Below, one piece after another: positions 42,423 through 50,238 of a stretch of DNA of 60,165 bases; the first letter of the stretch is position 1; each line of letters begins with the position of its first letter. The DNA is from a candidate division FCPU426 bacterium (GTDB lineage Bacteria > Oederibacteriota > JAAXVQ01 > JAUVAV01): the NCBI GenBank assembly GCA_030591525.1, contig JAUVAV010000017.1:1-60165 (forward strand), in the 5' to 3' direction. Both the position numbers and the translations under genes were made by a program. The notes under the pieces were generated by a model that saw nothing but the letters and a program-made list of their open reading frames with translations, did no database searches and was not told the DNA's origin.

Positions 42423-42580
42423 GTAACCTGTCAGTCATGGTACTTATATGACTGACAGGTTACAAAGCATTTGAACCTTAAACACAGAAAATAATATTCA
42501 AATGCGGTCAATTTTCGGTTTTCTATTCTCAACGCTCACTTTATCACAATGCGGTTTTAGTACCGTAACTGATGGGTTAC
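42423..42580 (+). repeat. Divergent member of the TAGGAGCC element class with unrelated arm sequence
   Basis: The arm hairpin GTAACCTGTCAGTCAT (42423-42438) / ATGACTGACAGGTTAC (42448-42463) is perfect. It is followed directly by AAAGCATTTGAA; GCATTTGAA (42467-42475) pairs with TTCAAATGC (42497-42505), then GGTC. A short second stem is AGAAAA (42486-42491) with TTTTCT (42519-42524). A third arm-like copy GTAACTGATGGGTTAC ends it (42565-42580). The layout is the same as in the 43706 element, but the arm sequence is different. The rest of the 42405-42787 gap is AT-rich, with a TATAAT at 42711. Confidence 0.55.
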
Positions 42581-42787
42581 TCCGGGTATGCTTGGCTATA
42601 ATATACCGAAACCACTCCGGGCGGTCAATCCTTTTGTGTTTTTTTACGTTGGGGCGCAAAATAATTTAAAAAATACTAAAAAAATGATTTATTAGATTAA
42701 TAAAGCACTTTATAATGCTTAAGTGATGAAAAGCCTGACCGGCTTCGATGAGGCTGAATAAGAAACCAGGAAAAGGGGTGGAGAAGA

Positions 42788-43708
42788 ATGTTCATAAGCG
42801 GTGGACAAAAGTCGAATCAAATGGCGCTCTACTATTTAAGGCTGGGATTAGGTTTTATTACTTTGTGGTCGGCTTGGGATGTAATAGTTCATCAGCAGCA
42901 ATGGAACGCCTTTTTTGCCGCTTTTCCCCTGGGGGGGCTGCTGGCCGGTGTAATAACCTTAGTCTGGTTTTTTATTCTATTGGTTGCCGGTCTGGCTTTG
43001 CTGACAGGATGGTACTTCCGGGAAGCGGCCGCAGGACTGGGAATCTTAATCTGCCTTTCTATTATTTTGTTCTCTTTCTTTACACCCAAAGTGAATGCCG
43101 TACTGGGGCCGTTTCGTCCTCTGGTGATTAAAAATCTGGTGTGGCTGGGAGCTTGTCTGACGCTGTTTATCCAGCCGACAGATCCTTATAATCCCGAACG
43201 CCGCGATCCCCAAGGGATGCCGGTCTATGCGGAAAAAGCTCATTTTAGCTTCCGATTGCTGGTGGGAATTTATTTAATTTGGGATGGAATACTCAAGGCC
43301 GTTAATGCGCATGGGTATTTTACTCTTCTGGAACGCGCCCTGGCCAAGATTCCATTAATTCCGGATGCCTTGGCGCCCGGAATGCTTATGGTCATTTGTG
43401 TCATCCAAATAGGCGCCGGTCTGCTGTTCCTGACGGGAATAAAGTTTCGCTGGGCGGTTGTGGCTTTAATCGCCTTGGCGTTGCTTAACCTATTGGGTTT
43501 AAACTGGTTCGCCACCAAAGGTCTTTTACGGGCCGGAGGGCGTTTTATGATGAGAGATTTCCTGGTGTTGGCAAGCGGGGTGTATTTCTGGTTGTCAGGA
43601 CCGGGGTTGCCGATTCTGCAAGTGCTAATTAAAAAAAGCCGGCCGTCTTTCGGAGACCGGAACTTAAATTCATCGACCGGGGAAAATATGCCGCCTCCGG
43701 CCCTCTAG
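42788..43708 (+). CDS. DoxX-like membrane protein
   Basis: A 306-residue polytopic membrane protein with about eight hydrophobic helices in two similar halves. ALYYLRLGLGFITLWSAWDV begins the first and SFRLLVGIYLIWDGILKAVN the second, both typical of the DoxX/DoxD-like fold. Known relatives include thiosulfate:quinone oxidoreductase subunits and proteins in oxidative-stress membrane complexes; no catalytic residues can be named here. The protein ends in a short hydrophilic tail, and its TAG stop is the first three bases of the following repeat element. An AGGGGTGGAG site precedes the ATG. Confidence 0.7.
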   Translation: MFISGGQKSNQMALYYLRLGLGFITLWSAWDVIVHQQQWNAFFAAFPLGGLLAGVITLVWFFILLVAGLALLTGWYFREAAAGLGILICLSIILFSFFTPKVNAVLGPFRPLVIKNLVWLGACLTLFIQPTDPYNPERRDPQGMPVYAEKAHFSFRLLVGIYLIWDGILKAVNAHGYFTLLERALAKIPLIPDALAPGMLMVICVIQIGAGLLFLTGIKFRWAVVALIALALLNLLGLNWFATKGLLRAGGRFMMRDFLVLASGVYFWLSGPGLPILQVLIKKSRPSFGDRNLNSSTGENMPPPAL

Positions 43709-43850
43709 GAGCCTGGGCAATTAGTTGCCCAGGCTCCAGAGCAATTGAGAATAGAGCAATAGAGCAATAGAAAAAACTCAATTGCGGTCTATTTTCTATT
43801 GTTCAATTGCTCAGGAATTAAAAAAAACAGACTAAATGCCCAGGCTCCTA
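43706..43850 (+). repeat. Full TAGGAGCC structured repeat element
   Basis: It begins with the stop codon of the preceding gene. The arm hairpin is GGAGCCTGGGCAA / TTGCCCAGGCTCC (43708-43720 / 43725-43737). Stem 1 is GCAATTGAG (43741-43749) with CTCAATTGC (43777-43785), followed by GGTCTA. Stem 2 is GAGCAATAGAAAA (43762-43774) with TTTTCTATTGTTC (43792-43804), with one G-U pair. A third arm copy TGCCCAGGCTCCTA (43837-43850) ends it. The two stems interleave. Confidence 0.75.
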
Positions 43851-43873
43851 GAGACTGTGTCGTAATAGCCTTT

Positions 43874-43960
43874 TTAGGTTGTCATTCCGGCGAAAGCCGT
43901 ACCCGGATTAATTTGGGCAGTAATGATCTGTTCAATTTCCCCGCTCTGAAGAGCGGGGAA
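43874..43960. repeat. GTCATTCCGGCGAAAGCC repeat, copy 2, with adjacent CCCCGCTC hairpin
   Basis: GTCATTCCGGCGAAAGCC then GATTAATTTGGGCAGTAATGA matches the repeat at 30200. It is followed by the hairpin TTCCCCGCTCT / AGAGCGGGGAA near 43936-43961. The rest up to 44080 contains a GTCCTGATGTC...AAAGCCGGGGAATTC stretch and no gene. Confidence 0.65.
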
Positions 43961-44080
43961 TTGGATATGATTTGTAGAAAACCATTATTACTGTCCCGCT
44001 TCATCCCCGGCTTGCCTGTCCTGATGTCTTTATCAGGGAAAGCCGGGGAATTCGCGGTTAACATATTAAGGAGGTCTAAC

Positions 44081-44752
44081 GTGTACGGGAAATATTGGTT
44101 AATTGCGGTTCTGCTTATGGGGCCGATGGGTTTAAGTTTTGGCGCTTCCGCCCGGCAAGGGAAATCTGAATCCAAAACGCGATTGGTTATGGTAAAGATA
44201 GATCACTGGAAAACCACGTTTTTTAATCTTCCCAAGGAATTGCCTCTGCTTCTGAAACCGGGAAAGAACTTTGATGCCCGGGCGCGCCGATACGACTTTA
44301 GCGAGGGCCTGCCGGCCATGGAGGTTTTATTAAGCCTGCGGCCCAAGGATAAATATGCTCCGGCTTTCCGTCGCTTCATTAAAAAATGGCCGGTGTACCA
44401 GAAATTTTTCAAGGCCGTGGATGAAGAAAACTATAAGTCCGCGCGCAAGCTGATAAATGAAATTTTAAAAATAGATCCCCGGGAGCCGGGAGCTCATTTT
44501 TATCTGGGTAGTTTAAACACCCAGGCGGGTAATTTTGCCGAGGCGGAAAAAAATTACCGGGCTTGCATTAAAGCCTATCCGGAATATGGTCCGGCTTATA
44601 TTAATCTGGCTCGCCTGGTAAAAGCCAGGGGCGATTTACCGGAAGCACGGCGCTTTCTCCTGGAAGCTATCCGTTGTTTCAAGCAAAAGCAACGGAAAGA
44701 TGACCAGGAAATCGCGGAAAAAATGCTGGAGAGCTTAAATACAAAAAAGTAA
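44081..44752 (+). CDS. Secreted tetratricopeptide-repeat protein
   Basis: A 223-residue protein starting at GTG 44081 behind AAGGAGG; the open frame upstream to 43799 is repeat DNA. The N terminus MYGKYWLIAVLLMGPMGLSFG is a signal peptide with cleavage near GASA. About 75 residues without known motifs follow, then two to three TPR units (AHFYLGSLNTQAGNFAEAEK, AYINLARLVKARGDLPEARR). It probably acts as a periplasmic scaffold for protein-protein contacts. No partner is evident from the neighbours. Confidence 0.75.
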   Translation: MYGKYWLIAVLLMGPMGLSFGASARQGKSESKTRLVMVKIDHWKTTFFNLPKELPLLLKPGKNFDARARRYDFSEGLPAMEVLLSLRPKDKYAPAFRRFIKKWPVYQKFFKAVDEENYKSARKLINEILKIDPREPGAHFYLGSLNTQAGNFAEAEKNYRACIKAYPEYGPAYINLARLVKARGDLPEARRFLLEAIRCFKQKQRKDDQEIAEKMLESLNTKK

Positions 44753-44778
44753 AAAGACCATAAACAATAAATGAATCT

Positions 44779-44798
44779 CCGCACAGATTGCTGTGCGG
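44779..44798. terminator. Hairpin behind the TPR gene
   Basis: CCGCACAG and CTGTGCGG pair around an ATTG loop 26 bases after the stop. No T-run follows immediately, so termination is uncertain. A second CCCCCTTT/AAAGGGGG hairpin lies near 44839-44856. Confidence 0.45.
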
Positions 44799-44917
44799 CA
44801 TATAAACATGATTAATTATTTTTAAATCCCCCTATCCCCCTTTTCCAAAGGGGGAAGGCAATTAAGGTAACCGTATAGCAAGCCGATGCGGAATTGTAAA
44901 GGTAAAGGAGAATGGGT

Positions 44918-45403
44918 ATGCCTGAGATCAAACAAATCGATTCTGGTAAGCTGTTATGTTTGGAGGAGACCGGGCCCTACTCCGGGCTGGAAGTGATTTT
45001 TAAACGAATACGGGATTTTATTGAAAGGCGGCGGGTTTCTTTCAAGGGAGATCGAATCGTGATTTTTTATAATGACCCGGAAAAATTTAATCACGAGCGG
45101 GCGCATTATGCCGCAGCATATGAATTGGCCGGCGAGACGGCCGGTGACGGGGAGGTAACAGTAGTTATACAACCCGCCATGCTGGTAGCCTGCGAAACCT
45201 ATGAGGGGGTTTACTCCGAAATACGGAAAGCATACGATCAATTACTGGCATGGATCCGTGAAAAAGGATACCGGATTTCAGGACCGGCGCGGGAATATTT
45301 TCTTTCCGGTCCCGGACCGGATGGAGCCGGGGATATGACAGTGGGCATGGTTGAAATTCAAATTCCGATTGAGCGGTCGGGCGGCATAGTCCATGGAGCT
45401 TAA
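44918..45403 (+). CDS. GyrI-like small-molecule-binding protein
   Basis: A 161-residue cytoplasmic protein with the AraC-effector/GyrI fold. LLCLEETGPYSGLEVIFKRI is the first strand-helix unit and YEGVYSEIRKAYDQLLAWI...REYFLSGP...VEIQIPI the second, as in SbmC/Rob C-terminal domains. ATG 44918 is preferred because AAAGGAG lies 7 bases upstream; ATG 44912 is too close. It overlaps the GNAT gene by 11 bases, so the two are coupled. Ligand unknown. Confidence 0.8.
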   Translation: MPEIKQIDSGKLLCLEETGPYSGLEVIFKRIRDFIERRRVSFKGDRIVIFYNDPEKFNHERAHYAAAYELAGETAGDGEVTVVIQPAMLVACETYEGVYSEIRKAYDQLLAWIREKGYRISGPAREYFLSGPGPDGAGDMTVGMVEIQIPIERSGGIVHGA

Positions 45404-46199
45404 GCCGGTTGACTCGGAATATTTGGGGAAATGGCGCAAAGAATATCAGGCCGGCTTGGGAATACCGGTTATTCCGGAGTTTCATGACGCTCTCTGCCGG
45501 CTCGGACAGGCTTACTTGGTTGAGGAGGTCGGGAAGACGCTGGGTTATGTAATTTTCGCGCAAGAGACTTTTATTCCCGGCTGGGCTCCGGTAATTCCAG
45601 AATTTTACCTGGGGCTGGCGCAGACGAAATTTGTTCGTCAGATATTGCAGCGAATTTTGGAGCAGCTGCGGCCTCATACTATCATCGGCCGTACTGATGA
45701 CCGGATGGGATTTCCGATTTTAATGGATCTTCAAATTCCCAACCAGGTTTCATCGCCCTTATATATTCTGGAAAAAGGGCCTTTTTGGGTGGAAAATAAG
45801 GATCTGGCAATTAAGCAGAGCGGCATTGAGGACGCGCTTGATTTACTGCCCATATATTCTTCGCTGCCAGCCGAAGCGGGAGGATTTCCGGATGCCTCGG
45901 CTTTAACTAAAAGCCTGGCTATTTGGCGTCATTACCAGCTGGTGAATGGACGGGAAGTAGTGGCGGTTGCTTATGTTGTGCCCCAAGGACGGGATTACGT
46001 TACGGTAAATCCTATTGTAGTGGAAGGGGCACGCGGAAAAGGATTAGGCCGTTATCTTACCGCTTATGCTGCAAAACGAGAGCTGGCCGAAGGTAAGATA
46101 TGCGTGGCTACCATGAGTCCGGATAATCAGGCCGGCCGGAATTTAATGGAGTCACTGGGTTCGCGTCTGACCGCCCATTTCGTTTATTTTAAACCGTAA
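45393..46199 (+). CDS. GNAT-family N-acetyltransferase
   Basis: A 268-residue protein. The C-terminal half is a GNAT domain: EVVAVAYVVPQGRDYVTVNPIVV, then ARGKGLGRYLTAYAAKREL (the acetyl-CoA pyrophosphate loop G-x-G-x-G near 211-217), then CVATMSPDNQAGRNLMESLGSRL. The N-terminal half looks like a second, degenerate acetyltransferase-like or GyrI-partner domain (GYVIFAQETFIPGW). It is translationally coupled to the GyrI-like gene, which suggests the pair senses and modifies a small amine. Acceptor unknown. Confidence 0.75.
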   Translation: MELKPVDSEYLGKWRKEYQAGLGIPVIPEFHDALCRLGQAYLVEEVGKTLGYVIFAQETFIPGWAPVIPEFYLGLAQTKFVRQILQRILEQLRPHTIIGRTDDRMGFPILMDLQIPNQVSSPLYILEKGPFWVENKDLAIKQSGIEDALDLLPIYSSLPAEAGGFPDASALTKSLAIWRHYQLVNGREVVAVAYVVPQGRDYVTVNPIVVEGARGKGLGRYLTAYAAKRELAEGKICVATMSPDNQAGRNLMESLGSRLTAHFVYFKP

Positions 46200-46217
46200 G
46201 CGGAAACGGGAAATCGG

Positions 46218-46568
46218 ATGAAAAATCATAAACCTTGGCAGCTTTTGCTCCTGATGGGCATAGGTATTTTTATCGGGGCTTTTTGGTTTACCTTTGGGTT
46301 TTTATCAGTGCTGGGAAGTTCGGTATGGTGGCATTATCCGGCCGCTCTGGCGCCCGGGTCGGCTGTGGTTTTTTTAGTACTTAAAAGCCGGGAATGCCCC
46401 CTGCCTTACGGAACGGGTTTAATCCTGCTGGGGCTTATTCCTTGGTTTTTGCGGGTTTCGAGAAATTCCTGGATTATGGGAGTAGCTATCGGGATTCCGA
46501 TATGCATAATAGGATTGCTTTTTATTATTTGGAGGCGTAAAATCCTTTTTGGAAATGATATCCCTTGA
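46218..46568 (+). CDS. Small integral membrane protein, unknown function
   Basis: A 116-residue protein with four hydrophobic segments (about 7-32, 35-52, 62-78 and 83-107) and a short basic tail. No family recognised. It follows the GNAT gene by 18 bases and is preceded by a weak ribosome site. Codon use matches the neighbours. Confidence 0.65.
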   Translation: MKNHKPWQLLLLMGIGIFIGAFWFTFGFLSVLGSSVWWHYPAALAPGSAVVFLVLKSRECPLPYGTGLILLGLIPWFLRVSRNSWIMGVAIGIPICIIGLLFIIWRRKILFGNDIP

Positions 46569-46619
46569 AAAAACGGCTTAATATTTAAGAACACGTCTGG
46601 AAGATAGGAGAGGTTGAGA

Positions 46620-47525
46620 ATGAAGCGAAGGATGATCATGCTGGTTGTTTTTGCCGGTATTATCATGCCGGCCGGTGAAGGATGGGCAAAAAACGTCGCG
46701 GTGGTTTTGAGTAAAACCACCCGGCTGTATCAGGAAGCGTTGCAAGGTTTGCAAGCCACGGATTCCTTCCAACTGGAGAAATTCAACCTGCAGGGTTCGC
46801 CGGCCCAAGGCCGGAAGATTATGCACTATCTGAGATCGCATAAAGAAGATTTTAACTTGGTGGTAGTCATCGGATCTGGAGCTGTAAAAGCAGCTCAAAT
46901 CCATTCACCCGGCATCCCGTTGCTATTCACTATGGTACTTAAGCAGCCAACCTTTTCCGGGAAAGTCCCGGGAGTAATAATGCAGATCCAACTGGACGAT
47001 CAGTTTTTACGGATAAAGAAATTGTTGCCTTCCGCGGTTAAAATTGGGGTAATATATAATCCCGCCCATACGAAAAAAACCATAAATCAGGCTGAGCGTT
47101 CCGCGAAAAAAAATGGTTTGACGTTGGTACCGGTTATGGTTGCCAATTCGGAGGGGATTTCCGCAGCTTTAGAAAAACTCAGCCGGAAAAAAATAGATGT
47201 TTTATGGTCAGTGCTGGATAGAACCGTGATTCATCCGGTGGTAATTGAAAAAATAATCAGGTATACGCTGGAGAAGAAGATGCCTTATATCGCTTTGACG
47301 GAGTATCAGGTTAAAGCCGGGGCGCTGGCCGCATTTTCCGTGGATTGCCGGGATATTGGCTTACAAACCGCGAAAATAGCGGAAGCCATGCTGGTTACCA
47401 GTAAGAAACCGGCAGGAAGAGTAGAGAGTCCGCGTAAAATAATAACCTATATAAATCCTAAAACCCGGAAACACTTGGGAATACAAGACATATCCCGGAT
47501 AGACAATATTCGTTTCCAAGAGTGA
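46620..47525 (+). CDS. Periplasmic substrate-binding protein of the ABC_sub_bind family
   Basis: A 301-residue precursor with a signal peptide (MIMLVVFAGIIMPAGEGWA). The mature part is a two-lobe type I binding fold of the ABC_sub_bind (TrpX/YnjB-like) family: NLVVVIGSGAVKAAQ, IGVIYNPAHTKKTINQAERSA, DVLWSVLDRTVI and the C-terminal AAFSVDCRDIGLQTAKIAEAML. ATG 46620 is chosen because AGGAGAGG is 6 bases upstream. No permease or ATPase follows. Its proximity to a chemoreceptor gene suggests it may instead present a ligand to signalling proteins, which is inference. Confidence 0.75.
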   Translation: MKRRMIMLVVFAGIIMPAGEGWAKNVAVVLSKTTRLYQEALQGLQATDSFQLEKFNLQGSPAQGRKIMHYLRSHKEDFNLVVVIGSGAVKAAQIHSPGIPLLFTMVLKQPTFSGKVPGVIMQIQLDDQFLRIKKLLPSAVKIGVIYNPAHTKKTINQAERSAKKNGLTLVPVMVANSEGISAALEKLSRKKIDVLWSVLDRTVIHPVVIEKIIRYTLEKKMPYIALTEYQVKAGALAAFSVDCRDIGLQTAKIAEAMLVTSKKPAGRVESPRKIITYINPKTRKHLGIQDISRIDNIRFQE

Positions 47526-47629
47526 GTTTGGCATTATTGTTTCTCTATTACGAGCATTCCGGAATGACGATCCTAAAACATTAACCACTGAGTTTGCGAT
47601 GTGCTGGATAAGGGGTAACTCACAGTTTG

Positions 47630-49369
47630 ATGAAAAAAAATACTGTCCATAAAAAAACCCTGAAACGCGCGATCTTTCTTTTTATTTATATTCTCATCCT
47701 GGGAATGGGAGCGTGTTTTTTTATTCCCGGCTTTATCCGGCAACGCGCCGCCCTGCAAACGGAGTTTCTGGAACGCGGTAAGGCTTTGACCAGGAATTTG
47801 AGCTTGAATATGCAGACCGCCTTACAGGGCGGGAATATGGAGATGGTTTATGCTTTAGTCGACAGCCTGATGAAGGAAATGGATGTTTGCTGGGTGGTTA
47901 TTTTTAATAATAAGGGTCAGATTATCGCCCAGAACGGCACGGCGGGGATGGACTGGGAGGGAAGTGAACTGGGCAGCTCGGAAATAGACAACCAGGTAAA
48001 AGTTCAAGAAAAGATCCTGTCCCAAGGCCAAACCGTATATAATATTTCTACCGGTATCCTGAAATCCGCCGGGTTGGCTGCTGCGATGGCGGCCGAAGAA
48101 CTGATGCTGCTGGACGCGATGGAGGGAGACGATCCCGGCCAAAGCGGCAGCAGCTTTTTTGGGATATCACATGTTGGTATGTCAAACCAAAGGCTTAAAG
48201 CCGATCTGCGCAAGAATGCCCTGTATTCGGTAATGGTGTTGCTCTTGGCCCTGGGCGCGAGTACGGCCGCTGGTTTTTATTTTGCCAGATACCTTTTGAC
48301 TCCGGTGGGACAACTAACCACCATTTTAAAGGATATCTCGTCGCGTAAGGGTGATTTGACCCGAAAGATTAAACTTCAGCGGGAAGATGAATTGGGGGAG
48401 CTGGCGGAATATTTCAATGTATTTATGGAAAATATTTCGCAAATCGTAAAAAACACCGTGGGGCTGGTAAATGAGATGAACATTTCCTTAGAAGAGGCTG
48501 CCATTACGTCGGAAGAAATTAATGCCAGAGCGGAGGAGATTAATAATACCATGCAGGGCGTCACGGCTAATTTGGAAATGCAAGAGAAAGCATATGCCGA
48601 AACCCACGAGACTATCGATCAGGTTACTAAAACGGCTCTAAGTGTCGATAAAAAGGCAAAAGAAGCGTGCGATATTTCCGCCCGGGCCCAGGACGTTTCC
48701 CAAGAAGGCGGGAAGGCGATGAAGGAATCCAGCGCCATTGTGAACCAAATTTCCGAGAGAATGGCCGCCATTGGGGAACGTATACAGCGGCTTAATAAAT
48801 CTTCGCAGGGGATACTGGAATTTGTAACTTCGATTCGGGCCATTGCCCGCCAGACTAATTTGCTCTCCTTGAATGCGGCGATCGAAGCCGCCCGGGCCGG
48901 TGAAAGCGGAAAAGGATTTTCAGTAGTGGCGGAAGAAGTCAGGAAACTTGCTGAAAAAACCACCTTGGCTTCCGGGCAGATACAAGGCCTGGTTGGCGGA
49001 ATCCAGACTGAGACGGTTGAAATCAGTGAGGCTACGCGCCAGGGAAACGAAGTAGTGCAGATCGGATGCCGGATGATAGACCGGACACGAGTGGCTATGG
49101 ATAATATCATGATCGGCGCCCAAGCCACTACGGAGGTGTCGGGAGATATATCCCAATCCTTGCATCTGCACTCGGGGTATATGAAGAAGATGATCCAACA
49201 GGTACAAAATGTAAGATCTTTACTTAAAAATAATTTTTCCGCCACTCAATCAGTGGCGGCAGCGGTGGAGGAACAAACGGCATCTTTAGAACAGATCACC
49301 TCGGCGCTTAGGCGATTGGCGGAGAATGGGCAGCATGTAAAAAAAAACGTGGTGGAATTCAGGGTTTGA
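47630..49369 (+). CDS. Methyl-accepting chemotaxis protein
   Basis: A 579-residue chemoreceptor. The first transmembrane helix is at ~13-36. A periplasmic sensor of ~160 residues with a [27 protein letters not shown]-like strand set follows. The second transmembrane helix is near 196-218, HAMP at ~220-272 ([20 protein letters not shown]) and the long cytoplasmic coiled coil at ~290-575, with the conserved hairpin tip [19 protein letters not shown] then [17 protein letters not shown]. It should control a CheA-dependent flagellar or pilus pathway; no che genes are in the window. The start is ATG 47630 (TTG 47627 also possible). Confidence 0.92.
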   Translation: MKKNTVHKKTLKRAIFLFIYILILGMGACFFIPGFIRQRAALQTEFLERGKALTRNLSLNMQTALQGGNMEMVYALVDSLMKEMDVCWVVIFNNKGQIIAQNGTAGMDWEGSELGSSEIDNQVKVQEKILSQGQTVYNISTGILKSAGLAAAMAAEELMLLDAMEGDDPGQSGSSFFGISHVGMSNQRLKADLRKNALYSVMVLLLALGASTAAGFYFARYLLTPVGQLTTILKDISSRKGDLTRKIKLQREDELGELAEYFNVFMENISQIVKNTVGLVNEMNISLEEAAITSEEINARAEEINNTMQGVTANLEMQEKAYAETHETIDQVTKTALSVDKKAKEACDISARAQDVSQEGGKAMKESSAIVNQISERMAAIGERIQRLNKSSQGILEFVTSIRAIARQTNLLSLNAAIEAARAGESGKGFSVVAEEVRKLAEKTTLASGQIQGLVGGIQTETVEISEATRQGNEVVQIGCRMIDRTRVAMDNIMIGAQATTEVSGDISQSLHLHSGYMKKMIQQVQNVRSLLKNNFSATQSVAAAVEEQTASLEQITSALRRLAENGQHVKKNVVEFRV

Positions 49370-49476
49370 TTGGACACGATAGCGGAATAGTCCGCAGCTG
49401 TGACGGAAAGCCGGTTAAGTTTGCCGCCCCCCCGGAAGCCGTGGTCTGGGATGTGGTTTTCCGCAACGGCAACTAA
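49366..49476 (+). other. Micro-ORF or gene remnant overlapping the MCP stop codon
   Basis: A 36-codon frame starts at TTG 49366 across the MCP stop and reads [19 protein letters not shown], then AAPPEAVVWDVVFRNGN. The composition is protein-like and the codons match those of the chromosome, but it has no ribosome site and no recognised family. It could be the remnant of a frameshifted extension or of a lost downstream gene. The rest of the 49477-49599 gap shows no feature except the ribosome site of the next gene. Confidence 0.25.
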
Positions 49477-49599
49477 TTTAAAAAGATGCTTGCTTTAACC
49501 GGTCAGGACAGATATTATTAAAATATAAATCAATTGTCTGCTCCGGCCCTCACCGGCAAATATCAAACCAGGAAAATTTTCAGCAAGGAGTGATGACTT

Positions 49600-50166
49600 A
49601 TGCATAGAGTAAAGCAGTTTTGGAATCGTATGATTTTTCGTGAAGAAGTGGACCCGGAAACCGTATTTGAGAATCGGCTTTCCGGTACGGAAATCAAGGA
49701 TGGCTACCTTAATTTATCCAACATGGATATACCGCTCAACTATATTAAAGATGAAATGATTTCCGTAGTAATGATCGATGTTGACGGCAAAACCGAAGAA
49801 CCGGTCATTTTCCGGTGCCATCAGCGTCAGGCGCCGGGCAAAAAAGGGGTGGTTTTTAAGCGCCAACGTTTCTGGCCGGTGGGTTTTGGGCTCAAAGAAT
49901 GGTTTAAGCAGCAGGAAATTTTGGCTGGAGATTTTATCCTCATGGCGGTTGCCTTCAAGAATCCCTATATGATTTTTCGCGCTTTTCGTCCCAAGACCAT
50001 GCTTATATTAAATGATCGCCGGGCTTCCTTGCGCCGGGATCTCGAGCGGCGTTTTGAGGAGCGCCGGCGCACCCTGCTGCATACCAGCTTGGAACGCCGA
50101 AAAAAAGAGCGCCGGAGCACGGAGCGCCGCAACCTTGAACGCCGGCTGAAGGACCGGTTGGATTAA
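49600..50166 (+). CDS. Unknown protein with arginine/glutamate-rich repetitive C terminus
   Basis: A 188-residue protein. Residues ~1-135 are a compact domain without a recognised family (NMDIPLNYIKDEMISVVMID...GLKEWFKQQEILAGDFILMA). The last ~50 residues are a highly charged helix of repeated E-R-R units: RRDLERRFEERRRTL, then LERRKKERRSTERRNLERR. The repeat is also visible in the DNA as recurring GAGCGCCG/GAACGCCG words, which points to expansion by slippage. A strong AGCAAGGAG site precedes the ATG. It is followed 72 bases later by the archaemetzincin-like gene, with an extra AAGGAGG in between. Nucleic-acid or lipid binding by the basic tail is possible. Confidence 0.65.
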   Translation: MHRVKQFWNRMIFREEVDPETVFENRLSGTEIKDGYLNLSNMDIPLNYIKDEMISVVMIDVDGKTEEPVIFRCHQRQAPGKKGVVFKRQRFWPVGFGLKEWFKQQEILAGDFILMAVAFKNPYMIFRAFRPKTMLILNDRRASLRRDLERRFEERRRTLLHTSLERRKKERRSTERRNLERRLKDRLD

Positions 50167-50238
50167 GGAGGATTACAGGTTGAAATCTGCATTACGGAAG
50201 AATCAGCACCTAAAGGCTGATCAAGGAGGAGTTTAGTG

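Noticed and set aside
43799-44080. N-terminal extension of the TPR gene
   Set aside because: This stretch is repeat DNA; GTG 44081 has a proper ribosome site and gives a signal peptide.
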